Program-made: the position numbers and the translations under genes
Notes under the pieces: model-generated
What the model was told of the DNA's origin: nothing
What the model saw: the letters and a program-made list of their open reading frames with translations, nothing else
Database searches by the model: none
Assembly (NCBI GenBank): GCA_026874595.1
Contig: CM049322.1
Location: forward strand, 54,761,886 to 54,825,885
Source: Sipunculus nudus
Lineage: Eukaryota > Annelida > Sipuncula > Golfingiida > Sipunculidae
Direction of reading: 5' to 3'
DNA: 64,000 nt
Part shown: positions 25,555 through 35,049 of the stretch, piece after piece
Numbering within the stretch: position 1 is the stretch's first letter
Layout of the letters: each line of letters begins with the position of its first letter

Positions 25555-28500
25555 TCACACCTTCAGCCTCAGGTCTGGTAAGGTCTGTTTCAGCTGCGTT
25601 TTAATATTTTTTGTAACAGGCTCACTCATGTTGTTATACATGAGATCTAACTCGTAAAGTCGTGACAGTTGTTGTGTCATGTTGAGTATCTGCTCTAATT
25701 CATCATCCAGGTGGTTTTCACTCACAATTAAGGTCCTGAGTGAGGGGCATGACTGGAGCTCGTCAGTCAGTTGAATGACGGACTGGGTGTCAGTAAGACC
25801 ACAGCGTCTCATGCCGATTATGCTCAGGTGGAGGAGTGATGACAGCTGCCGAGACAACTGTACTACACTGTCACTACCAATGTTATTGTTGCTAAGATTC
25901 AATACTTGCAGCTGAGACGTCATCGACAGTCGTGAGATACATTTGTTCCAGGCTTCATGTATCAGTATATATTGATTTGATGTATATGGTTTTATTTCAT
26001 GCATGTCATATACATCACAGTCACCAAGCAGCAACTGTCTGATCTCAGGCAGGTTGACGAGCCTCTCGCCTAGCTGCTCCACACCTGCTGCATCCAGTGA
26101 CAAGACTCCCATCTCCAGAACCTGCAGCCCGGGGGTGTACTGTAGGCCGTCCACTACAGCTACACCTTCACCACGTTCACCATAGGTGCATTTACATACA
26201 CGTAATTCACAGAGCAGGGGAAGACGCTGTAACTGACGGCTTAACGTCTCAAACACAACACAGTCAGCTGTGTTTTTATTTGTATAACTTACACCTCGCC
26301 GTTTATGGGTAACTTGTGTTCCTTTGAGATCAAGCACAATGAGATTTGGTGTGTGGTGTAGGTTTGCCACAACACCTCCCACGGCATTATGTTTCTTACA
26401 ATAAGGTACCCATAATTCTTTGAGCTCTGTAAATCTCCTCAATTGATTTCCTAGCTCTGTAAATTCAACCGACGTTACTTCGTTTCTGATAAGATCGAGT
26501 GAACGTAATCTTGCCGTGTAATGTCGGAGTCCCCTTATTACTGGTCTCACAGCATCCACGACATCACACCTACACAGACGCAGTTCACGGAGTTCACTGA
26601 GATGCTGTAGCTGATTAACAAAAACCTGGTACACAGTCTCATCGACACTGTTGCTCATGTCATTTAATTCCTTAAAAACAGCTTGTTTTGCATACTTTGC
26701 CTTTAACCCAGATATATCAAGAATATTAAGTTCCGGCACTAAATGTATTTTATCTACAACGTGACGTACTGCATTCGTCTGATCAGACACACACAGTCGA
26801 AATACTTTAAGATTGGCAAGGTGTTTCAGCTGGTCACCAAGTATTGCAAACACCTCCGAGTCGGCCCTGTTACCAGAGAGATCTAGAGCTTGTAGTTGTG
26901 TTACGTGTTGTAGAGATCTCACAACCGGGATCAGCCCTCGTGGTTCATCACATTCACACAGACGGAGCTCACGGAGCTTGGTGAGGCTCCTCATCCTGGC
27001 ACCAAGAACCTGATACACATCTGACGTCACTTTATTACCAGTTGTCCTGCCCCTCACGTCTAGTACCTCATACGGCTCAGGGTTAGAAATGTTTCCCGAT
27101 ATATCTAAAATTTCTATTCCAAATGTGTGCCTGAGAGCGGTTATGAAAGACTCAGTAGCATTTTCGGTGTCACATTTGCATAAGTGAAGGGTTGTTAGAT
27201 TTAAAAACCCCATTACTTGTTCCGCAATTTGTCTGCAAACCTCCGGGGATACCAAGAGACGGCTCAGGTCCAAGACAGTGAGGTCACATGGTTTGTGTAT
27301 AACATCAGTATGCTGGCCACTCAGTATATCAAAAATGTCTCTGTATTTATTATAATATGTTGACTTAGAAGTCAGAGCGGTGATACAGTTTGTCTGACAC
27401 CATTCCAGGAGGTCCTCTTTTCCAAAGAATGGACAATTAACTACTATTTGATTTACTTTTAAGTCCTGACGTCCTGCAGTTTCATTCAGTTTTCTCTGAA
27501 TGGTTATATTCCAATCAGAACCACGTACCACGACATGTCCATCTTTGGATATTTTGCTGAACCATACTTTATTATCTCTCGGGATGTCATCAAAATCATA
27601 CACACTCAATGTTTCTATTTTAACAGCTTGGTGTTGCTTTCTTTCTATTTCCATTTCAAGGTTGTCTAAAAATCCAGTGTTTTGTTTATATATCGTGACT
27701 GCTTTCAGCTTGGTATTCTGCAAGTATTGAAGGTACCGCAGTTGTTCCACAGACGGCGCCCATATTCTGATCGTTTCAACTTGAGAACTGTCCATTGAAA
27801 AATAACGCTGAAGCACTTCAGAGGTATACAGATTATTGAATTCAATTTCTATTGTTTTTGGTAGAACAAAAGTTTCTGTGTTGATGTCAGATAAAAACGC
27901 CAGTTGAACGGCAGTATGTGTTTTTGTTTTGTCTCCTTCAGACCCTTCAATGATATCATGGATTATGCTTGTAATAATTTCTTTTCCTAATCCTTTGAGA
28001 AAAGTCAAGATCATCGTGGATTCCTTGAGTGCGTTTGGTGAATTGACAAAATAAAAGAATAGCTCTTGCCTAATTTTTGGATCACAGTTGACGATGAAAT
28101 AAGCAGTCAGAAATTCCTGCAATGTTTTATGCTGAAAATATATTTTTTTTCTTGTATGTTTTCTTTCTTTATCATTCAGTCTACCACTGGCATTCAGTAA
28201 ACCTAACTTTTTGGCCACGTCACTCAAGTCATTCAGAACAGATGTTGGAAAGCTTAGTTCTAATGTATCTCCCTTTAAACCATCAACAGCGACCTTTCCG
28301 ATTTCCATAATATACTGGTGAAATATGTCAATTATTTTACCTTGGTCAGAACGATTGTCTGGAGAAACAAATTTTATTTCATATCTTCTGCACACATACT
28401 TTACAAAATCAAAATAAAATTCGGTGACAGAATTCGCGATCCTCTTTTGATCCCGCCAAAGAACACACATGAGTAACAGGACAGCCGGGTAACAGCTTAA

Positions 28501-29079
28501 TTCTTTTCTGTCCTTATTTTCGGCAATCTCAGTTCTTAGATTTTCACCATCATCTGAATTGTGGAAAAATCGGTCCGTGTAAGTTTTCACCCCTTTGTCA
28601 GAAAAACCTTTCAGAATGACATGGGTCTTTGGGAATTCCTTTGGTGATTTAAAATGTAGTGATGGACGATTGCGTGAGGTAATGACCAGGTTGGTTTCCT
28701 TCAGATGATTTCTTTTAATAATGTTTGTAATATCCATGGCTGTGTCTTCTCTGTACTCATCAAGACCCTCAAACAAAAAAAGAATATGTCGCTGATTGCT
28801 TTCAATTATATTTACCATGCTCTCTTGGTTTCTTATATCTATATTTTGATGAAATGCCTCAGTTAGAGTTTCGTTTTGTCTGACATCCCTTAAGAAGATG
28901 GGGAGTACCAGCTGAAATTTCCCCAGATGTCTCTTAATATGTCTTGGTGTAAGAAAGGTTCTTCTCCACCAGCTGGCCAGAGTATACATCGCCCAGTCCA
29001 CTAACAGACGTTTTGCTAATGTCGTTTTCCCTGTCCCAGCGGCTCCTTCTAGATAAACACTATGCTCCAATGTACTCTC
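25555..29079 (-). CDS. Intact NACHT-LRR exon (last exon of the receptor gene)
   Basis: One 3525-bp exon after acceptor TTTTTTCTAG; it opens ESTLEHSVYLEG. There is no ATG at its head (the residue before EHSV is TTG, Leu), so it must be spliced to upstream exons. Counting from that TTG as residue 1: Walker A GAAGTGKTT at 9-17; Walker B ILFLFEGLDEY at 96-106, with Glu where most NACHT proteins have the first Asp; sensor ITSRNRP at 130-136; winged-helix-like LSCYPAVLLLMCVLW at 191-205; the NLR helix motif HKTLQEFLTAYFI at 314-326. From about residue 598 there are ribonuclease-inhibitor-type repeats (LTVLDLSRL, LQALDLSGNRAD, LRSLDLIRNEV, LQVLNLSNNNI), often with Cys at the strand end (LHLCKC, LRLCECD). 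The stop is TGA. Six lesions in copies 1 and 2 are absent here. Confidence 0.93.
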   Translation of the reverse strand, partial: ESTLEHSVYLEGAAGTGKTTLAKRLLVDWAMYTLASWWRRTFLTPRHIKRHLGKFQLVLPIFLRDVRQNETLTEAFHQNIDIRNQESMVNIIESNQRHILFLFEGLDEYREDTAMDITNIIKRNHLKETNLVITSRNRPSLHFKSPKEFPKTHVILKGFSDKGVKTYTDRFFHNSDDGENLRTEIAENKDRKELSCYPAVLLLMCVLWRDQKRIANSVTEFYFDFVKYVCRRYEIKFVSPDNRSDQGKIIDIFHQYIMEIGKVAVDGLKGDTLELSFPTSVLNDLSDVAKKLGLLNASGRLNDKERKHTRKKIYFQHKTLQEFLTAYFIVNCDPKIRQELFFYFVNSPNALKESTMILTFLKGLGKEIITSIIHDIIEGSEGDKTKTHTAVQLAFLSDINTETFVLPKTIEIEFNNLYTSEVLQRYFSMDSSQVETIRIWAPSVEQLRYLQYLQNTKLKAVTIYKQNTGFLDNLEMEIERKQHQAVKIETLSVYDFDDIPRDNKVWFSKISKDGHVVVRGSDWNITIQRKLNETAGRQDLKVNQIVVNCPFFGKEDLLEWCQTNCITALTSKSTYYNKYRDIFDILSGQHTDVIHKPCDLTVLDLSRLLVSPEVCRQIAEQVMGFLNLTTLHLCKCDTENATESFITALRHTFGIEILDISGNISNPEPYEVLDVRGRTTGNKVTSDVYQVLGARMRSLTKLRELRLCECDEPRGLIPVVRSLQHVTQLQALDLSGNRADSEVFAILGDQLKHLANLKVFRLCVSDQTNAVRHVVDKIHLVPELNILDISGLKAKYAKQAVFKELNDMSNSVDETVYQVFVNQLQHLSELRELRLCRCDVVDAVRPVIRGLRHYTARLRSLDLIRNEVTSVEFTELGNQLRRFTELKELWVPYCKKHNAVGGVVANLHHTPNLIVLDLKGTQVTHKRRGVSYTNKNTADCVVFETLSRQLQRLPLLCELRVCKCTYGERGEGVAVVDGLQYTPGLQVLEMGVLSLDAAGVEQLGERLVNLPEIRQLLLGDCDVYDMHEIKPYTSNQYILIHEAWNKCISRLSMTSQLQVLNLSNNNIGSDSVVQLSRQLSSLLHLSIIGMRRCGLTDTQSVIQLTDELQSCPSLRTLIVSENHLDDELEQILNMTQQLSRLYELDLMYNNMSEPVTKNIKTQLKQTLPDLRLKV

Positions 29080-32000
29080 CTAGAAAAAATAAAATTTATA
29101 ATTTTTGAAAATTTATATTCATCCATTAAGACCAATTCATTAAAAGAATACATTTAAATAGTGAGAAAGTCCCTTGATTTTATATTAAAATATCTAGAAA
29201 ATCATATTGAGACAAAATTTTGTGTATTTTGCTAATTGATCACTTTGTCAGTTATAGCCGGTTGAAAATCTAGCTTTATGAATGTATTTATTTTTAAACA
29301 GGAGTTTCTATGGTAACAAACTATTTGTATTCGTCATTCGGAGAAAGGCAGTCATCTGTTCAAAATGATTATTTCAATTCTCCAAACCAGTTCAATGCGT
29401 CTGTTCTACACTGTTTGACACTCAGAGCGGTCAGATGTTGAGAGTGCTCATAATCATATTTGTCTATAACCAGGAGAATTATAATTAAATAATTTTATAT
29501 TTCTAAGAATTTCCCGCCCAGGACGCTCTTTATTTAATCGTTCTACGATTAGCTTTGCGACCCAACAGACTTACTTGCGAGGCTGATGTAAGGTATGATA
29601 ACGAAAGCTTTTGTGGATGTCAGTCAGCCCAAACTCATTTTAAAATATAAGTTATATAATAAATAACCTTTTTGAACATATCTGTGTAGAATCGTAAGTG
29701 CTCTTCTTCGTCCCCGAGCGTGGTGCTTTTTTTTTTGGCGAATACCAGATCCGTGTACAGCTCATCAAGCTCGACTCTCATGATATCATCATCCCATTCC
29801 CACAACTCTATTTCACTGTATTCTCTTAATATAGTATTAGCGACTCTACGCTGCAGGTCTTTTGTAATAATGCCAACATTGCCTTAGGATAAAAAAGAAC
29901 TTGCATTAGCTGATTTACCCAATGTAGGGATTATTTTTAAACAATAGCTTCCAGAAAGAAATTTTATTTATGGGAAATGTTCGATTATTTATAGTCTCCC
30001 TATGCCGTAGACTTTGGATTTAACTCTTCTTTTTCTCAAGCTTTAATTACACATCCTCTGTTAAATGGGTTAATGATTTCAAGCTACATTCTGATACGTT
30101 TATTCGTGAGCTTAATAGTTAAAAAGTACACAAGCTAATCTTTCTGATACAATCAAAACTATATGACTTGCATTTGTAAACAAATACATAAAGCGCCTCT
30201 GTGGCACACATTCCTTCTGTGACAGACGCATTTCCTCAACCACTCACACCCGCCACCCTCTCCTTTTTACACATCCATTACCATCTCCCTACACACACAC
30301 GCTCTCTGACACACCCTTTCCCTCACACGAACCCTCTCACCAGGCACGAACACCCTCACACTCCCACAACCAGTCACTCCGAACACACTCTCACACTCCC
30401 ACAACCTCTCAGTCACCCGTCACCTCTCACTCACACCCTTTCACTCGCACCCCCTCTCAAACATACACCCTCTAACACACACCCTCTTCAAAAGAATTGG
30501 AATTATATAGTTTTGTATAGTCAGCACGCACATACAAATAATGGCTTTTCTTATGTATTTAAAGGAATATAGTTCTTTTCAAAACCAACAATTATTAAAG
30601 TGTATAAAAAAAATAAAAACATTTATCATGAATAAGTGTCTTTCCATCAAAATGAAAAACCACCTCTGATAAATTGTAGAAAGTTGACTTAGGAAAAAAT
30701 CACATTGTGCCAGACCAAGACCCAATAATAGTCCTGATATTATATAAAAGTCTATTCAGAATGGCTAACCTCACAACACAAGGCATCAGACCTCGCAATA
30801 TAATGGAGCCAGTGTATTTGAGACAATGCCTGCAAAGCTGCTAACAATTGCCCAGTGCATAAATAGCTCCAAATATTAAATATGCTAAATGACCTTGAAT
30901 ATGAAAGTCAAGGTCACTGGTTTTCGAGCACATCACAGAACATGGTCAAGTCAATGTGTGTAGCAATTTTGAAGAAAAAATATGCAAGGCTTAAGAAGTT
31001 AGCTAAATCACCAAAAATTACATACACAAAAAGGCTATATAAATTTTAAAAAAATCTAATTCAAGGTCGACCAACAGTTGATGCGTTCGAGCAAGTCATA
31101 AGGCGATACATTTAACAATGTAATAAGCAAATCAAATGAAAACTCTTGCCACTATCGCGCTAACGGGCGAGTAGGGTGATTTTTTTCCAGTATGAGCTGA
31201 TCCATAAAAGCAAAGGTCAAGGTCAGACAATGAAGAAAAAAAAAAAAAGGTTGTCTATCTAAAGCAAGATTGCGAGATACAAGCCTCTAGGAAAAGCGGA
31301 CGCGGACACGGAGCCGGTAACAAAAAAACCTATGGGGCGCTTAATTCAATCCGTTTTGAACATTGATGTACAATTTAAAGATAGGCCCTTGTCATATCAG
31401 GATGTGGAATTTCATTAAATAAATTGAATACGTCCATGAATTATACATTGCTTTCCTCGCTCGATCGGTTACATACGAAGACTCCATACATAAAGTGTTA
31501 ACAGTGTTGAATATAAGTAAAAATCGTAATTCAAATAAGTGGAAACTGAAACATAGAGATAATAAAAGAGTCAGAGGGCACTGGTAATCTAGGCAACATA
31601 CCTTTCTCTGTCAATTGAATCCTGACAGAATGAGCCATATCTGTTTCTAGATGTTCCATATGTCTTCCTCTTCTGTTGTAAAACTAGTTTTTTTTTATAT
31701 GTAATTAAACATAAACGGTTTGCAAAAACGCTATAGACATTTGCTACATAAAGCCCCTGGCTAGGAATCGACACTATTATTTATTACTGTATATTTCAGT
31801 GTTTCTTTCTCTTTATTTAATTAAAAGTTAAGGTTTAACTTTCACTTAAAAGAATAGCAAAAGTAATTTTTAAGTCTCGTTTTATAGCTTCTTTTTCGGC
31901 TGCAGATTTTAGTCAATCAATTTTATGAATATTATGAGGGACTGAATATCGTTTTCTACTCACGACTAATGGCTCTTTCCTACAACACATCATGCCAACT

Positions 32001-35000
32001 CGTTTTGTAACGCAGATTCCGATAATGCCAGCAAGAAGTATTGTAAATCCACAAGACACAGCAATTAGAATAACTGCTATCGTCCACCCTCCTTATGAAA
32101 ATATTTTCGTTCAAAGTTATTATAAGTTCGAAATAATAGATCATGTAATAAATAGAAAAGTGTTGTTAATAAACCAACGCTGAAAATATATTTTTTACCT
32201 GAACCATCATGGTAAATTGATGTCAGATTACTTTTTGTAGTCAGGTTGACTCTAATGGCATCACATATATAAGGCATTTTCTTTTGACAATCACTTGGCA
32301 TGAAATTCCATGATGATGATTGCACCCAAATAGAACCACATACGCCTGAATTCGGATGTTGACGTGGATCCCAGTAATCGTATATAATATCCTCTGAAAT
32401 TTTAATAGAGTTACCTTTAAATTCCCACCCGTTAACTATCCATGCGAAATTCGATAGTAATATCGCAAAACGGGCATGTAGGTATGTTTATTAAAAAGGC
32501 CTGTACTGCTCTACTGCTTTGTACTGAATGTTAACAGGAGAAATGTTGGAAATTAAACCATAATAACCTGGTGACCTCTCGTTGTCAACCCATTCCTCTC
32601 TTCTCAGACCAACCCAAAACCGATGACAAGTCCACTCTTTCTTCGCCAGCACTTCCATTACGTCTCGGTCTCTCACCAAAGCAAGTGTCTGGTTCCATTT
32701 TCGGCAGCGAGCCCTCGCCTCGTGCCATGTTCGTTGCTCACAATAATGCGCATAGCATATACCATTGTGACCAACACCAATGTGGGACAATATATCACGG
32801 GAACAATGGGAATCTGCAAACAAACATATCTGTGACATTGGTCGAGTTAGTTTCCGTACACGTATGTAGAGGACATTAAGTACATGACAAGGAAAAAAAT
32901 ATGGATTCCTCTTACAAATACAATACAAAGAAGCTATTCAAACACATATAAATATCCATTATTAGACAATAGCCAAATAAATGCTGTGAGAGAAGACCAA
33001 GTTTAACACAGAGCTTTTCATGCGCATCGGATACATTGAAATCAATTAATATATTTTAGATGGGTCCATTTTTTAAATTTAATTCATAATTTTGCTTTAT
33101 TAATAATACCACTGGACCAGTGACCTAAGTCGAAGTAAAACAAAAATAATAGGACTCTATAACCCTAGTACAAATTTATTCTACGTATATTCCTAGTCCT
33201 GTACAGTGTTAGAGGTGATGATACTTTGTACTTTCCAAATATTTTACTGTGCCATTTTTCGGTATCAATATGAGAACACCTACAGAAAATGGATTTGATT
33301 AAAATTATAAAGAAATGTTTATTTCCACCATTTACTGAATAACTCTTTCTTATATGCAATTATTTTCACTTGTCACTTTTTGCATATTATCTATTCTGTC
33401 ACTATAGATACTTTGGTGAAATCCCTTAATATTTTTTTTCACTCATTGCAAGACCAGTTCAGGTGATGTACATAATCGTATACTTATTTTAGATGCACAT
33501 TAGACAAGTAAACGATCCCTGTGACTATTTATGTTTGTCGATTGAACACGAAAGGTGAAGCGAAAGATGCGGTTACGACTCCGATAACGGCAACTGTCTA
33601 TGCTACCTAATTTAAGGCCGACATACATGTTGCGACCCGACTCAGCTCAACAGGTGAAAAGCTGTTTAGTTGAGTCGCGTCGTAATGTGTATGCGTGAAA
33701 ACACACGACTCATCCGGAACCCAGTCGGCGTCAGGTTTTGGTTTATGGCAGTGTCAGAAAAAATCGTGTTCAGTTGAGCCCGTCACGTCGTTCAGAAGCA
33801 CAGTCAGCAAGCAATCACGCTACGTCTCTGGCCACATGAATATCTCAGTCATTTGATCGTCTGGGCCAAAATCATATGGTGTAGTGAAAGACATGATTAA
33901 ATTACATTAGCACTGTGTGCGCATAATATATGATTAGATCTGTATAGCCAGTGTCCCCTACGTAATGTGCATGTTCTCGAAGGTAGAATATATATTATGT
34001 TCATCACAAAACATCGAATAATATTGTTAAGATTTAAGTGATATTAAACGATTTTTTTTCAGCTATGGGATTGGGAGAATTGAAAGGGCGATATATAGAT
34101 ATATACATGTATACTAATAAATAAAATGACATGCATCAATGACTAACTTATTGGGGCGAACTCCGGTTAGATAATCTGTTGGTAAGTAGTTATGGGGAGT
34201 TTCGTGAAAATCCATCCATGCCCTGGTAAGTTTGCGCGGAATTAGAGTTAACGGACGGACGGACGGTGAGTATTCCCATAATACTGTCGTCATATGACAG
34301 GCGTAAAAATAACCTCTAAGGCAAGTCTTTGTAAAATATGAATCGATTCAAATTTCCATGGAAAGAAATTTTCTCAAGAGTTGAGAATGACGTCATTTGA
34401 CATAAGTCAGTGCACACTTGCTAGCATTTACTGCAAATAAGCAAACATTTTACTTACCCTTGAACGAACAGATACTGCCAACGGTTCTGTCGGAACAATG
34501 CCCGGTTTCGACACGGTTCGTTTTCTGATTGAACCAAGCGCAACCATCTTTATGCGGCACCAGGTGGTTAAACTCTTGGGTATAGGTGAAACAGTTTTAC
34601 TTTTGAATACATTCAGTAATCATTTAAATATACGAAAACATTATTTTTTTTCTGGATGAAAATTTACATTTACTTTTTCATACTTTATTATCATTGGCTA
34701 CATACTGAAATAGCTTTATCAGTTAAGGATGTATATTCCTATAATATATGATAAGAGAGATAAATTTCTATTAAGGAAGCAACCTGATATAAAATATCGT
34801 TTTGTAATTGAGAAGTTTATCATAATGTACCTGGTTTTGTACCGTCAGTCCACTCCCAGCTTGACATCATCTCCAATCTGACATTTATCCAAGTGGAATT
34901 GATCCACTTTTCCTCCAGTATTTTCCTCAGATGACTTGCTTTAGGATCGGTCGGTGTCTCAGGCAATCTGGCGCCTTTCTTGTCACAGCAGTGCTCGGCC

Positions 35001-35049
35001 TGCCACATATTTCCAGGGCGAGCGCATCGAGATCCACTCGTCGAGGGAC
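25555..35049 (-). CDS. Membrane-anchored C-type-lectin/NACHT/LRR receptor (intact gene, eight exons)
   Basis: Exons in transcript order: 35049-34831, 34574-34458, 32813-32568, 32393-32199, 32091-31964, 31683-31602, 29882-29668, 29079-25555. Intron phases are 1,1,1,1,0,1,0, and the exon lengths sum to one frame of 1575 codons plus stop. Domain order: lectin-like domain one (112 codons), lectin-like domain two (147), a transmembrane helix, a cytosolic linker of about 100 residues, the NACHT ATPase, and a long LRR tract. The protein would sense outside ligands with its lectin part and place an NLR-type ATPase under the membrane; this role is inference. No CARD, DEATH or PYD domain is visible. 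The first exon is not certain: the phase-1 acceptor at 35049 needs a signal-peptide exon, and the best candidate is 44228-44294. Alternatively the gene is split in two, with the lectin part separate, but the phase match argues against that. Confidence 0.7.
29668..29882 (-). CDS. Linker exon two of the receptor (pre-NACHT segment)
   Basis: Acceptor ATCCTAAG, phase 1 in, 215 bp, phase 0 out at AAG-GTTATT (a weak donor). It encodes a charged segment with WEWDDDIMRVELDELYTDLV followed by KKKSTT and FYTDMFKK. A 'D(D/E)LYT.L' stretch followed by a basic run and a 'DMF' motif just before Walker A is typical of invertebrate NACHT proteins as I know them, and it supports direct joining to the next exon (ESTLEHS). 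In units 1 and 2 this exon has lost two T's and is out of frame. Confidence 0.75.
29883..31601. other. Intron between linker exons (unit 3), with repeats
   Basis: About 1.7 kb with no open frame of interest. It holds a CT/CA-rich block (30218-30488) and dispersed-repeat-like sequence with tgaccttga/tcaaggtca words and an A tract near 31236-31248. The same layout is present in units 1 and 2. Confidence 0.6.
30218..30488. repeat. CT/CA-rich low-complexity block (unit 3)
   Basis: Same as the blocks at 7096 and 18040, with a few substitutions. On the transcript strand it is G-rich with clusters such as GAGAGGGGGTG. Confidence 0.8.
31602..31683 (-). CDS. Linker exon one of the receptor
   Basis: 82 bp, phase 0 in and phase 1 out (AAAG-GTATGT, a good donor). 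It reads FYNRRGRHMEHLETDMAHSV then RIQLTEK. The acceptor chosen is ACTAG before TTTTACAACAG, because only this gives a frame that continues both to the transmembrane exon (phase 0) and to linker exon two (phase 1). The other possible acceptor, CAG eleven bases later, would run into a stop in linker exon two. The pyrimidine tract upstream is poor, so this border is the weakest in the model. Confidence 0.6.
31964..32091 (-). CDS. Transmembrane exon of the receptor
   Basis: 128 bp, acceptor TTTTCATAAG, phase 1 in, strong donor GTC-GTGAGT, phase 0 out. It encodes GWTIAVILIAVSCGFTILL and then AGIIGICV, a single hydrophobic helix of about 24 residues, followed by KR and a short basic, Cys-containing stretch (GMMCCRKEP). 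Basic residues directly after the helix fit the positive-inside rule with the lectin part outside and the NACHT part in the cytosol. The Cys pair is a possible palmitoylation site (inference). Identical exons exist in both dead copies. Confidence 0.85.
32199..32393 (-). CDS. Second half of lectin-like domain two
   Basis: 195 bp, acceptor AAATTTCAG, phase 1 both sides, donor TTCAG-GTAAAA. It encodes the end of a C-type lectin fold: YDYWDPRQHPNSGVCGS, then SSSWNFMPSDCQKKMPYICD, with the two usual late Cys residues. The usual EPN/QPD calcium-sugar motif is replaced by QHPN, and there is no WND triplet, so classical calcium-dependent sugar binding is doubtful. A short stalk with two N-glycosylation sequons (NLT twice) precedes the membrane helix. 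In units 1 and 2 Trp in SIWV reads Ser (TGG to TCG). Confidence 0.85.
32568..32813 (-). CDS. First half of lectin-like domain two
   Basis: 246 bp with a strong acceptor (TTTGTTTGCAG), phase 1 in and out, donor CCAG-GTTATT. It encodes GVGHNGICYAHYCEQRTWHE and ARARCRKWNQTLALV, then FWVGLRREEWVDNERSPG, matching the C-type lectin pattern of an early Cys, W..A...C, L..V, and W.GL...W.D. The exon split falls at the same place as in lectin domain one (after the W-D-G-like loop), which supports the two being duplicates. Reading past the donor gives only a short tail, so splicing is required. Confidence 0.87.
33622..33693. repeat. Imperfect inverted repeat (hairpin)
   Basis: Arms 33622-33653 and 33662-33693 are complementary at 26 of 32 positions with an eight-base loop (gtgaaaag). 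The core contains cgactca / tgagtcg. It may be a small foldback element or MITE remnant; no target-site duplication was recognised. Confidence 0.7.
34150..34310. repeat. Dispersed repeat with ACGG tandem
   Basis: Contains gagtttcgtgaaaatccatc, then an ACGG tandem (34253-34275), then a tail with opposed tgtcgtcat / atgaca words ending gcgtaaaaat. I recall this layout from dispersed repeats of many marine invertebrate genomes. The family was not determined. Confidence 0.45.
34458..34574 (-). CDS. Second half of lectin-like domain one
   Basis: 117 bp, acceptor ACCCAAG, phase 1 both sides, strong donor AAGG-GTAAGT. It encodes EFNHLVPHKDGCAWFNQK and ETGHCSDRTVGSICSF. The Cys pattern fits the end of a C-type lectin fold, again without EPN or WND motifs. 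Splicing to 32813 gives KDSHCSRD in frame, linking the two lectin domains. Confidence 0.78.
34831..35049 (-). CDS. First half of lectin-like domain one
   Basis: 219 bp, acceptor ATATCAAAG after a ten-T run, phase 1 in and out, donor CCAG-GTACAT. It encodes SGSRCARPGNMWQAEHCC, KKGARLPE, then WINSTWINVR and SSWEWTDGTKPG. The W.WTDG loop is the classical C-type lectin signature. This exon has no counterpart in units 1 and 2, so only the parental locus has two lectin domains. An upstream exon ending in phase 1 is needed. Confidence 0.82.

Larger units (their letters stand above)
20666..32848. repeat. Tandem array unit 3 (parental-type unit, 12.2 kb)
   Basis: Homologous to units 1 and 2 but more diverged. 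It is 1.24 kb longer because it keeps 23884-25126, which units 1 and 2 lack. Homology to unit 2 stops exactly at 32848: unit 2 continues gtcgagtt-gaaggcc, unit 3 continues gtcgagtt-agtttcc. From there the sequence is single copy and contains the upstream lectin exons. This unit therefore sits at the original locus, and the array grew leftward from it. Confidence 0.93.
32814..34457. other. Intron between the two lectin domains
   Basis: 1.64 kb. The tandem array's right edge (32848) lies 35 bp inside it. No gene is seen. Contents: AT-rich DNA, an imperfect 32-bp-arm hairpin (33622-33693), and an ACGG-containing dispersed repeat (about 34150-34310). Confidence 0.7.

Noticed and set aside
31589-31774. 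Alternative reading of linker exon one as KRKTYGTSRNRYGSF
   Set aside because: With this frame the exon ends in phase 2 and the next exon meets a stop; the other frame joins cleanly on both sides.
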